From Streptomyces sp. Edi2 (lineage in GTDB: Bacteria; Actinomycetota; Actinomycetes; Streptomycetales; Streptomycetaceae), in assembly GCF_040253635.1 (NCBI RefSeq), contig NZ_JBEJGX010000002.1, forward strand, positions 62,001-126,000: a stretch of DNA of 64,000 nucleotides, written 5' to 3'. How positions within the stretch are numbered: the stretch's first letter is position 1; every line of letters begins with the position of its first letter. The translations under genes and the position numbers were made by a program. The notes under the pieces were generated by a model. It was not told where the DNA came from and searched no databases. It was given only the letters and a program-made list of their open reading frames with translations. This document shows, one piece after another, positions 56,048 through 63,447 of the stretch.

Positions 56048-56217
56048 CAGGCGCCTCCGAGGCAGGAGTTGACGTTCACCGAGGGGTTGCTGATCGTCCC
56101 CTCGGTGCCGAGGGTGATCAGGGAGGCGGCTGCGCGTGCCTGCTCGGCGCCGCGCGCTGCGGCCTTGGTCCGCTGGAGGCTGCGTTCGAACTCGCGGCCG
56201 TGGGTACGGTTGGGCAT
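56047..56217 (-). CDS. Small Ala/Arg-rich protein (56 aa)
   Basis: ATG 56217 has AAGGAG about 9 bases ahead. The N-terminal half is a basic helix (FERSLQRTKAAARGAEQARA), the C-terminal half reads LITLGTEGTISNPSVNVNSC then LGGA, with one Cys near the end. The leader carries a hairpin closely related to the one before the 62-aa gene at 52173. A small-peptide role, such as a modified or exported peptide, is possible but unproven. Confidence 0.5.
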   Translation of the reverse strand: MPNRTHGREFERSLQRTKAAARGAEQARAAASLITLGTEGTISNPSVNVNSCLGGA

Positions 56218-56264
56218 GCTGCTGAGCTCCTTGCCGGTTCGTGGTGTGTGGGCTCTGTCAGCGA

Positions 56265-56301
56265 GGCCCTGGCCGGGTGCTGGAGACACCGGGCCAGGGC
56301 C
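56265..56301 (-). promoter_or_regulatory. Leader hairpin of the 55.9-56.2 kb unit
   Basis: Arms 56265-56279 and 56287-56301 match at 14 of 15 bases and share GGCCCTGGCC with the hairpin at 52251-52288. Both stand in the leader of a small leftward gene. Confidence 0.5.
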
Positions 56302-56395
56302 GCTTCTACGACGGGGCTGAAAGGCGCGCGCCGCGAGCAGACGTGCTCATCGGGTCAGGGCGGGCCCCGTGGCTGGGTCGGGCGGCCGCCGCAGG

Positions 56396-56605
56396 TCAGC
56401 TGCCGTGGCGCTGCTCGTCGTCCGGGAGGCCTTCGAGCAGCGCGGCCTCGAGGGCGGCGACGTCCTCGGTCAGCAGAGCGTGCGCGTAGTCGGCGTCCGC
56501 ACGGTCAGGGCCGCTGCTCATCGGCGGCAGGGCCTTGCCCGAGGCAATGAGCCAGCGGACGAGGTATGAGCGGCGCTTGGCGAGGGTCTGAGTGTCGTTG
56601 GGCAC
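56396..56605 (-). CDS. Small hypothetical protein (69 aa)
   Basis: GTG 56605 has AAGGAG 6 bases ahead. The N-terminal helix (TQTLAKRRSYLVRWLIASGK) is basic, the C-terminal half acidic and helical (DADYAHALLTEDVAALEAAL). It may be a small DNA- or RNA-binding or antitoxin-like protein, but no family was recognised. Confidence 0.55.
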   Translation of the reverse strand: MPNDTQTLAKRRSYLVRWLIASGKALPPMSSGPDRADADYAHALLTEDVAALEAALLEGLPDDEQRHGS

Positions 56606-56703
56606 GTACTTCTCCTTGTGGATCTCCGTGGGACGGGTACGAAGCTCGGCGCTCCGGTGCGCTTCCGAACAGCCGTTGGTGGCATTGCCGGGCAGCCGGT
56701 GTC

Positions 56704-56737
56704 GTGACCGGGCCCCGCCCGAGGGCGGGCCGGCCAC
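56704..56737 (-). terminator. Hairpin after the 175-aa secreted protein gene
   Basis: GTGACCGGGCCCCGCCC against GGGCGGGCCGGCCAC with a short loop and slight asymmetry, 19 bases past the stop of the leftward 175-aa gene. Confidence 0.5.
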
Positions 56738-56755
56738 GACCAAGGGCCGGGAGGA

Positions 56756-57283
56756 TCAGCAGGCGATGCGGCCCGGCGCCGCGGTCGCGGAGATCTTCAC
56801 GTAGCCGCGGTAGACGCCCCATCCCTTGTGTCCGCTGGTGATCTGCTCGGCCTCGACCAGGTTGGGGTCGCTGGGGTGGCAGGCGATGATCCGTGCGCGG
56901 TCGCCCTCACCCATGAGCCCCTTGATCGCTCCTCCGGCGTCGCGGAGGTAGAGGCCGCCGGTGCCGGCAGCGGGCTGGAGAGTGCCCGCCGGCGCGGCCG
57001 ACTGGTTGACCCCGCCGGGCTGGTCCTCGGGGACGGCGTCGTTCGAGGCGGTGCGGCTCCGGGCGTCCGGGCTGGGGCCGTCGCCGCGCTTGATGACGTC
57101 CGGGTACTCGGTGATGGTGGCCGTCTCCGTCTCGCCGGTCACCGGGTTGATGCGCTCCTCGGTGTACGTGCGGACCGGCTTGTCGGGATCGACGCCGTCG
57201 GCCCGTGCGGTGGTCGAGAGCAGTCCGAGCATGCCGACGGCTGCGACAGCCGCGACGCTTGCGCGCTTGCTGGTGGTGTTCAT
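56756..57283 (-). CDS. Secreted protein (175 aa)
   Basis: ATG 57283 is preceded by GAGGAGCTC. A signal peptide (SVAAVAAVGMLGLLS) with cleavage after ARA near residue 28 leads a segment rich in Thr/Glu (RTYTEERINPVTGETETATI) and a C-terminal domain with two Cys (RIIACHPSDPNLVEAEQITS, ending GRIAC) that could form a disulfide and an SH3-like beta fold with GWGVYRGYVKI. Likely exported and cell-surface associated; function unknown. Confidence 0.6.
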   Translation of the reverse strand: MNTTSKRASVAAVAAVGMLGLLSTTARADGVDPDKPVRTYTEERINPVTGETETATITEYPDVIKRGDGPSPDARSRTASNDAVPEDQPGGVNQSAAPAGTLQPAAGTGGLYLRDAGGAIKGLMGEGDRARIIACHPSDPNLVEAEQITSGHKGWGVYRGYVKISATAAPGRIAC

Positions 57284-57585
57284 CCGGTGGAGCTCCTCGG
57301 TTCGTGAGGGTGATCGGGCTCGCCGGTGGGCGGCGCTGGAGACGCTGCCCTCGGCGGAGGCGGGAGAGGAGATCCCCTCGCGCCTCGTGTGGAGGTGCTC
57401 TGAGCTGCCCTGATGCGGTCCAGGGCATGGCGAACTCCGTCTGCGTGAGGCGGAGATGACGCCATCGGGGCGTTTGCTCCGACGACAACGACCGTAGCGC
57501 AAAACCTTGAAGTTCGGGAAGTTATGGAAGTTAGGGAAGTCCTCGCCTGTCCGTGAAGTCCTGGCAGTCCGTACACTTCCGGCCC
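57284..57585. other. Divergent intergenic region with tandem repeats
   Basis: 302 bases between the secreted-protein gene and the antitoxin-like gene. Only the 9-base repeat set at 57509-57544 stands out; no gene was seen. Confidence 0.6.
57509..57544 (+). repeat. Four tandem 9-base repeats upstream of the antitoxin-like gene
   Basis: GAAGTTCGG, GAAGTTATG, GAAGTTAGG and GAAGTCCTC follow each other without gaps, ending about 40 bases before the start of the following gene. Tandem sites of this size suit multimeric binding of a small regulator. Confidence 0.65.
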
Positions 57586-57951
57586 ATGGAGACGACCAGC
57601 AGCAGCGCCGACAACACCCGGTCGGAATGGAGCCCCGTCCTGACCCGGGTACGCCTGAAGGGGGGCCACCATGTGGTCACCCGGCACGGCCACCCGGCCG
57701 CTGTGCTGGTGCCGACTGCCTGGCACGCGCAGGCCGGCGGAACCGTGACGGACACGATCACCGCACAGGAAGCGATCCGTGGACTAGCCGAGCTCCTCGA
57801 CCGCGCCCACGGAGGGGACCATGTGGCGGTGACCTACCGGGGCAGAGCAGCCGCGGTCGCGGTCCCGCCCGAGTGGCACGCCCAGGTCACCGGCGCGGCT
57901 CCGAAGCACCTAGAGGACGACAATTCAGAGGAGTCCGAGGCATCCCCGTGA
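57586..57951 (+). CDS. Duplicated Phd/YefM-like antitoxin-type protein (121 aa)
   Basis: ATG 57586 was preferred over 57553, which lies closer to the repeats. The protein contains two copies of one motif: GGHHVVTRHGHPAAVLVPTA at about residues 26-45 and GGDHVAVTYRGRAAAVAVPP at about 75-94, each a strand pair plus VP turn as in the Phd/YefM antitoxin N-terminus. Two such units in one chain could make a pseudo-dimer. No toxin gene is beside it. It probably binds the 9-base repeats upstream and represses its own promoter. Confidence 0.55.
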   Translation: METTSSSADNTRSEWSPVLTRVRLKGGHHVVTRHGHPAAVLVPTAWHAQAGGTVTDTITAQEAIRGLAELLDRAHGGDHVAVTYRGRAAAVAVPPEWHAQVTGAAPKHLEDDNSEESEASP

Positions 57952-58142
57952 CCCCTTTCTGATCGGCCTCCCGCAGCCGTTCGTCTAGGGAGGCGAAATG
58001 AACAAGTCGCTCGCGACCAGTTCGATCCGGTGAGATGGCATCCGGTCGCAGTTCGTGGGAAGCGCGTTGCCACCACGTCCCGCAGTCGGGACAGGCACGT
58101 CTGGCCTGCGTAGGGTCGGGCCGAGAGAGGGGAGATCCACCA

Positions 58143-58886
58143 GTGCATGACGGATCCGGCAGAGAGGTGCCGCTGAGCGGAGGGCGTATTACCAACGGCG
58201 TCGTCCGTGTTGGAGACACAGTCCGGCGACCTGTCTCAAGAGCGTCGGACTTCGTCGCGAGGCTGCTGTCACACCTAGAGGACTGTGGATTTGACGGCGC
58301 ACCCCGCTACCTCGGGGTCGACGACACAGGACGGGACATGCTCAGCTACGTGCCGGGCCACGTTCCATCCAAGTTCCAGAAGTGGACCGATGCCCAGGTA
58401 GCTGCAGCCGGCGTGCTACTGCGCTCCCTGCACGAGGCCACTCGTGGCAGCAGCCTCGCAGGACCGTGCCCGGTCGTGTGCCATCACGATCCTGGGCCGA
58501 ACAACACCGTGTTCCGGGACGGCAGGCCAGTCGCCTTCATCGACTTCGACATGGCGGCACCCGGTGATCCCCTCGAAGACGTTGGGTACGCGAGCTGGAC
58601 CTGGTGTATCGCCTCAAAGAGCGCAGCGCCACCTGTGACCGAGCAGGCACAGCAGGTGCGGATGCTGGCCGACGGATACGAACTCACTGACCTCGAGCGC
58701 CGTGGCCTCGTTGACGTCATCCTGGAGCGGCAGATCCGGAACGTCCAGTTCTGGCTCAAGAGGGATCCTGGCCCCTCCGAACTGCACCCCAGCGAGGATG
58801 TCATCGCCGCGCGCGTCGAGTGGAGCTGCCGCGAGCACGCCTTCGTGAGCACTTACCGCTCTACGTTCGAACAGGCCCTGCGGTAG
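58143..58886 (+). CDS. Aminoglycoside phosphotransferase-family protein (247 aa)
   Basis: GTG 58143 has GGGGAG about 8 bases ahead; upstream residues in frame look non-coding. The kinase core shows VVCHHDPGPNN with the catalytic Asp (Brenner motif HxDxxxxN, about residue 120) and VAFIDFDMAAPGDPLEDVGY with the metal Asp. The N-terminal lobe is short and lacks the clear ATP-lysine helix. Members phosphorylate aminoglycosides, choline or other small alcohols; resistance cannot be concluded. Confidence 0.7.
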   Translation: MHDGSGREVPLSGGRITNGVVRVGDTVRRPVSRASDFVARLLSHLEDCGFDGAPRYLGVDDTGRDMLSYVPGHVPSKFQKWTDAQVAAAGVLLRSLHEATRGSSLAGPCPVVCHHDPGPNNTVFRDGRPVAFIDFDMAAPGDPLEDVGYASWTWCIASKSAAPPVTEQAQQVRMLADGYELTDLERRGLVDVILERQIRNVQFWLKRDPGPSELHPSEDVIAARVEWSCREHAFVSTYRSTFEQALR

Positions 58887-59044
58887 TAGTCCCACGAACT
58901 GGACTGTGCCTCATGGGTGGGGCGCGCGGTCGTGGGCGAGGTGAGCGGGCGTAGTTTCAGCACGGTGGCCACTGTGGCGCCGCGAAGCCCACGTAGTCTC
59001 GTTGAAGAACCTGACCTACCAACGGTGCAGATTGCCGCCCACGG

Positions 59045-59854
59045 ATGAGCACGGAGCCCGATGGCCAAGCGAGCACCTCGGTGACCCCGGAGACCTCCCG
59101 TCGCACCTTCGACGGTGCTCCTGCGCCACGCGAGGACCCTCGAACCCTGACCGTCGGCTTCTTCGGCACCTCGATCATGGAGCACCTGGAAGCCGTCAAC
59201 GCGCAGATGACCACCCAGGCGAACCTGCCCGAGGTCGGCTCCAAGATCACCGTCGAAAGCTGGGCCCAACGCGGCTGGGTCCACCGTCTGACCCTGTCCC
59301 TGCGCGCTGCCTGGCCGCACATCGCCTTCGACGTCCACAACCACGGTGAGGGCGGCGCCACCAGCCGCGACATCGCCGGCATTGTCGAAGCCGACAGGGC
59401 AACCACCGGCACCGACTACGACCTCGTGTTTCTCGGCTGCGGCATCAACGATGTCTGGCGCCGCTTCCAGCGCAGGACCCACGAGGCGGTCGACCTTGAG
59501 GAGTACACCCGGCACCTGACCGGCATGCTCGACCAGCTCAGCGGCTACACCCGCCGGATCGTCGTCGTCTCCGAGACCCCGTTCGGGCCGATAGACGACC
59601 CCGTCACCGTCACTTCGATGAACGCGGAACTCGCCCGCTACAACGCGGTCGCCGCCCAGGCCGCTGCCGCGCACGGCGCGCGATATTTGGACGTGTGGAC
59701 TCCGTTCACCGTCGCCGCCCGGCACCTGGCCGGCGACCGGGGCGCCCTGTGGAGCGACGGGGTTCACCTGACCGAGCTCGGCGACACCGTCCTGCTCCAG
59801 CGGGCCGAGCAACTCCTCGCCGAACACCGCATCGTCGAGGAGCTCCTGGACTGA
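59045..59854 (+). CDS. SGNH/GDSL-type hydrolase (269 aa)
   Basis: The four SGNH blocks are present: GFFGTSIMEH near residue 38 with GTS in place of GDS, NHGEGGATSRDI (Gly block) near residue 99, GCGINDVW (GxND) near 132 and SDGVHLTELGD with the Asp-His pair near residue 238. No signal peptide is visible, so the enzyme is cytoplasmic, unlike the secreted lipases. SGNH enzymes hydrolyse esters of lipids, sugars or acyl groups. Substrate unknown; the preceding kinase-like and following genes may belong to one pathway. Confidence 0.75.
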   Translation: MSTEPDGQASTSVTPETSRRTFDGAPAPREDPRTLTVGFFGTSIMEHLEAVNAQMTTQANLPEVGSKITVESWAQRGWVHRLTLSLRAAWPHIAFDVHNHGEGGATSRDIAGIVEADRATTGTDYDLVFLGCGINDVWRRFQRRTHEAVDLEEYTRHLTGMLDQLSGYTRRIVVVSETPFGPIDDPVTVTSMNAELARYNAVAAQAAAAHGARYLDVWTPFTVAARHLAGDRGALWSDGVHLTELGDTVLLQRAEQLLAEHRIVEELLD

Positions 59855-60197
59855 CCGCTCCTGGAGGGCGACGCCGCACTGGCCGTGTACGGGCCGCTGT
59901 TCGCCTGCCGCCGGTGGTGAGCGCATGGTCCACATGAAGGAGGCGGGGCAGATGTATGTCGAGACTCGCGTGGCGGCAGGCGTCGACGTCCGCCACGGCG
60001 CGGATGAAGTCCTGCTTGAGCCGCTGGGAGATCCGGGTTCGGTGACAGAGCCGCGACCGAGTATGGCGTCTGCAGGCGGGCATCCGCGAGGGAGATCGCC
60101 GCTCCGAGAGCAGCGTGGCAGTGTCATGGCAGGAGCCTTGAGACCGCGAAGGTCTGGACACGACACGTACCGGCCGGTCACTGGCTACGGTGACGTC
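59855..60197. other. Stretch without a clear gene
   Basis: 343 bases. An ATG at 59952, 8 bases after AAGGAGG, is in frame with the following gene and would add 82 residues, but third-codon composition is poor over most of that extension. Otherwise nothing was seen. Confidence 0.5.
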
Positions 60198-60839
60198 ATG
60201 CGGATGGATCGCGAGTACACCGCGTGTACGTTCGTCGTGGTTGGCCTGGAACTCTCCCGTCAGACCGGCGAGCTTGCGGTCCGCGGGGCTGCCGCGCTCG
60301 CGGTACGAGCCGAGGACTGGCTGCCGCTGTGGCGCGTCCACGCTCAAGTCGGGACCGGAGCCGATGAAGCGGACCACACCCGGGCAGAGAGCCGGGACGT
60401 GGTTCGATCCGGCTCCCTGGGCGAGGCCCTGGCCTCGATCGATCGCCGGATCACCGAGGACCCCCACGTCGCCGTGGCACGGCTGGGTCGGATGGAGGCC
60501 GCGACGTTCTGGGAGCAGCGTGCTTCCTGTCCCCGGCTGGCGAGTTTGGTCTTATGGGACGCCATGCGGCTTGCGCAGATCGCATGCCCTGCGGTGGCCG
60601 AGCCCTCGGAGGCGGCGCTCGCCTCGGCACTGGGCATCGACCTGCCGGAGCGAGGGGCGCCGGTGACGCGGGCGGTGTGGGCGACCTCGGAGATCTGCCG
60701 CCGCGCCCTGCAGCAAGGGATTTCCGCCGGCCGCTGGGGGACCCTTCGCCAAGTCGAAGACCTCGTGGGGAAGCGCCCGCGTCCCGTGGAGGAGCACTAC
60801 CTGCCGTCAGGCCCAGTACAGGACAGTCTGTTCGACTAG
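60198..60839 (+). CDS. Hypothetical protein with a TTA codon (213 aa)
   Basis: ATG 60198 is the first start with coding-type composition; no good ribosome site, so it may be leaderless, or the gene may begin at 59952. The N-terminus CTFVVVGLELSRQTGELAVR faintly resembles the first motif of DnaQ-like exonucleases, but the acidic residues are missing. The rest is helical (PRLASLVLWDAMRLAQIACP) with a C-terminal HYLPSGPVQDSLFD. A TTA Leu codon at 60552-60554 makes translation dependent on bldA tRNA. Confidence 0.45.
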   Translation: MRMDREYTACTFVVVGLELSRQTGELAVRGAAALAVRAEDWLPLWRVHAQVGTGADEADHTRAESRDVVRSGSLGEALASIDRRITEDPHVAVARLGRMEAATFWEQRASCPRLASLVLWDAMRLAQIACPAVAEPSEAALASALGIDLPERGAPVTRAVWATSEICRRALQQGISAGRWGTLRQVEDLVGKRPRPVEEHYLPSGPVQDSLFD

Positions 60840-60979
60840 GCCCAGAGTCTCCCTCCGCGGGCGAGTACGGACGACCTGATGCCGGCACCCGGCCGAGGGC
60901 AGCCAGGGGCCGTGTCCCGTTCGGCTGAATTGCGGGTCTTCCCGGGCGAGCCGCCTTCTGGCGCCGATAGGGTCCGCGG

Positions 60980-62248
60980 GTGCTCTCAGGCCTCAACTTC
61001 GCACTGCTGTCCCAACGGGGATTCCGGCTGTTGGCGTCCGCTCGGTTCGTCTCCGTGCTCGGCTCCGCCTTCGGTCCCATCGCACTGTCCTTCGGTGTCC
61101 TGGCTCTTCCGGGCGCCACACCGGGACAGCTGTCCCTGGTCCTTGCCTGCCAGGCCCTGCCGCAGCTGGTGTTCGTGCTGTGGGGCGGAGTCCTGGGGGA
61201 CCGGGTCAGATCCCGGTTCCGCCTCGTCTGTGTGACCGAGAGCGCCGCCGCGATCGTCTGGGGCCTGCTGGCCGTGATGTTCGCGACCGGGGGGCCGATC
61301 GCATTGATCGCCGTGTTCGCGGCACTGGGGGGCGTGACGCGAGCGCTGTTCTCCCCGGCGCTGGAGGGCGTGGTCGTCGACGTGATCGACGACAAGCAGA
61401 ACCGGCAGGAGGCCAACGCCCTGCTGAAGGTGTCGGTGAACACCGCCAGGCTGCTCGGGATGATGCTCGCCGGGGTGGTGGTGAGCCTGATCGGGCCGGC
61501 CTTCGCTCTCGCCTTGGACGCGGCCAGTTTCGCGGTCTGCGCTGTGCTGTTCGCCGCCTTGGGGAGGTCGACGCCGGACCGGCCGGTGCGCTACAAGGTC
61601 TCGGCCTGGCGAGACCTGCGCGACGGATGGCGGGAGTTCACCCGGCACGAGTGGCTGTGGGTGACGACCGCCCAGCTGACCGTCGTGATCGCGGTGGTCA
61701 ACTCGGTGGCGGGTCTGCTCGGGCCGATGCTCGCCGTGCACTACCTGGGCGGCGCGTGGGCGTGGTCGGTGGTGATGGTCGCGCAGGTGGTGGGCCAGCT
61801 CGGCGGGGCAGGGTGGGCCGCCAAGCTGCGCCCGGCCCGTCCGATGTTGGTCGCCACGCTCTGCACGGCGGGTGCCGCGCTGCCCGCGCTGCTCCTGGCG
61901 TTCCGGGCGCCGCTGCCGGTCCTTGTGGTCGGGATGGTGGCCTATGGCGTGATGTGGGACGTGACGATGGTGATGTGGCGGACCTGTCTGCAGCGGGAGG
62001 TCCCGGACGACGCCATCTCGCGGGTGAGCTCGATTGACCTCCTGGGCTGCCTCGCCGTCGCCCCGGTCGGCCTCGCCGTGGCCGGGCCGCTCGCCGCGGC
62101 CTTCGGCCCGGCCGTGATCGCCCTCGGCAGCGCGGCCCTGGTCCTGGCCGCGGTCGGCTTCGCCCTGCTCTCCCCGGACATCCGGACACTTCCCGGCGAC
62201 CCGCCGCCCCAGGAGACACCGGTCCCGGCGGCGGCCACCACGGCGTGA
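60980..62248 (+). CDS. MFS exporter, MFS_3 type (422 aa)
   Basis: GTG start. Twelve hydrophobic segments are visible with LWGGVLGDRVRSRFRLVCVT (residues about 72-91) as the MFS loop after helix 2, a mid loop near residue 205 and a conserved-looking MWRTCLQREVPDDAISRVSS near residue 335, which is typical of the MFS_3 drug or siderophore exporters. It faces the leftward oxygenase genes, so it may export their product. The gene ends 18 bases before the convergent gene. Confidence 0.8.
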   Translation: MLSGLNFALLSQRGFRLLASARFVSVLGSAFGPIALSFGVLALPGATPGQLSLVLACQALPQLVFVLWGGVLGDRVRSRFRLVCVTESAAAIVWGLLAVMFATGGPIALIAVFAALGGVTRALFSPALEGVVVDVIDDKQNRQEANALLKVSVNTARLLGMMLAGVVVSLIGPAFALALDAASFAVCAVLFAALGRSTPDRPVRYKVSAWRDLRDGWREFTRHEWLWVTTAQLTVVIAVVNSVAGLLGPMLAVHYLGGAWAWSVVMVAQVVGQLGGAGWAAKLRPARPMLVATLCTAGAALPALLLAFRAPLPVLVVGMVAYGVMWDVTMVMWRTCLQREVPDDAISRVSSIDLLGCLAVAPVGLAVAGPLAAAFGPAVIALGSAALVLAAVGFALLSPDIRTLPGDPPPQETPVPAAATTA

Positions 62249-62266
62249 ACGAATACGCCGGTGCGT

Positions 62267-62836
62267 TCACGAGCGGCCGCCGAGCTGACGGGCGACGAGG
62301 ACGGCCACGGTGTGACCGCTGCTCACCGGCAGGATCGAGTGGGCGAGCCAACCGGGCGCCAGAACCGCCAGGCCCGGCTCGGACTGCAGCGTGAGGGCCC
62401 GGCCCCAGGGCAGGCCCGGGACAGCCGCGGCGTCGCAGCCCGCCCGCGGGTCGTGCAGGCACACCGCACCGGAACGCCCCGTCGCGTCTTCGCCGGCGAC
62501 GGCCAGGTAGCACCAGGCCGACCACAGGCCGCTGCCGTACGCGAGAGGCACGCGGTGATCGGCGGCCCAGATCTGTACGGACAGCTGCACTGTTTCGGGA
62601 CGGTCGGGCGTGAACAGGGGCTGGGCGAGCGCGGCGAAGGCGGCGCGGGCCCGGTCCGCGTCCAGGACGTCGTCGGCCTCAAGATCGCGGCAGCCGTGCT
62701 GCGTCCGGCGCATCTCATCCCTAAGCCGCTCGTGGTCGAGGGACGGACGGACGGTGCCGAGCCAGACCGGCGTTGCCCATCGCTCCTCGAGCGTGCCCTC
62801 CGCGCCCGGAGCGGCCCTCGTGACGAGCGCGGTCAT
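62267..62836 (-). CDS. Oxygenase-like paralogue lacking the metal triad (189 aa)
   Basis: ATG 62836 overlaps the stop of the oxygenase gene (ATGA). It aligns by length and layout with that neighbour: an N-terminal WATPVW against LWPTPVY, a central VQIWAADHRVPLAYGSGLWS AWCYLAVAGED where the neighbour has its HxHxD site, and a late GLAVLAPGWLAHSILPVSSG against GLLIAFPSWLRHGVAPHHSP. The central His residues and Asp are absent, one distal His (166) remains, so it probably does not bind iron alone. It may be a structural partner or act on a different cofactor. Confidence 0.5.
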   Translation of the reverse strand: MTALVTRAAPGAEGTLEERWATPVWLGTVRPSLDHERLRDEMRRTQHGCRDLEADDVLDADRARAAFAALAQPLFTPDRPETVQLSVQIWAADHRVPLAYGSGLWSAWCYLAVAGEDATGRSGAVCLHDPRAGCDAAAVPGLPWGRALTLQSEPGLAVLAPGWLAHSILPVSSGHTVAVLVARQLGGRS

Positions 62837-63447
62837 CGCTCCTCCACACGGATATTGAAGGCGATGCACAGGCGCGGGGTGGGGGAGTGGTGCGGGGCGA
62901 CGCCGTGCCGGAGCCAGGAGGGGAACGCGATCAGCAGGCCCGGGTACGGGACGACCGCGTACGGCGCGACGGCGTGTGCGGGGGCGGTGGCCAGGTGGGC
63001 GGGGCGGGGGTCGAGGAGTTCGAGGGCGCCGGTGGGGTCGGTGGCGGTGCGCAGGTAGTAGACGCCGGAGACCGCGCTGTCGTGGTGGGCGTGGAACTCG
63101 TGGAAGCCACCGGACCAGTAGCGGACCGCCCAGGCGGTGGCGGTGAAGGCGGTGTCGGGCCCGGCACCGGTGACGGCGAGGGCGGCATCGCGGATCCACC
63201 CGTTGAGGGCGGTGACGGCCGGCAGCGGCCAGGAGAGCACGTCGGGCGCCGACTTGCGGGCGCATGTCACCCCCAGGGAGAGCGAGGAGTCGCCCTGCTC
63301 GCGTTCCAGGATCAGCTCGGCCAGCGCATCGACGTCCGCATCGATCGCCGTGGCCCGCTGGTAGACCGGGGTCGGCCACAGCTCCTGGCGGGCGCCCCGC
63401 ACCTGCCAGGGTTCCGCGACCGCTGTGGACACGGTGGGGGTGGTCAT
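62833..63447 (-). CDS. 2OG-Fe(II) oxygenase-like protein (204 aa)
   Basis: ATG 63447 overlaps the methyltransferase stop (ATGA). The core fits the TIGR02466/2OG-FeII_Oxy_5 pattern: FHEFHAHHDSAVSGVYYLRT with His119/121 and Asp123, GALELLDPRP, then YPGLLIAFPSWLRHGVAPHH SPTPRLCIAFNI with distal His181 and Arg192. N-terminal LWPTPVY is also typical. These enzymes use 2-oxoglutarate and Fe(II) to hydroxylate a small molecule, amino acid or peptide. Position between a methyltransferase and a degenerate paralogue suggests natural-product tailoring. Confidence 0.75.
   Translation of the reverse strand: MTTPTVSTAVAEPWQVRGARQELWPTPVYQRATAIDADVDALAELILEREQGDSSLSLGVTCARKSAPDVLSWPLPAVTALNGWIRDAALAVTGAGPDTAFTATAWAVRYWSGGFHEFHAHHDSAVSGVYYLRTATDPTGALELLDPRPAHLATAPAHAVAPYAVVPYPGLLIAFPSWLRHGVAPHHSPTPRLCIAFNIRVEER

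Noticed and set aside
57586..58886. Toxin-antitoxin pair with the kinase-like gene as HipA- or Fic-like toxin
   Set aside because: The kinase-like protein has aminoglycoside-phosphotransferase motifs, has its own ribosome site and lies 190 bases away.
59706..60467. Leftward 253-aa frame over the start of the 213-aa gene
   Set aside because: No ribosome site and no motif; it overlaps the SGNH gene end and the better-supported rightward frame.
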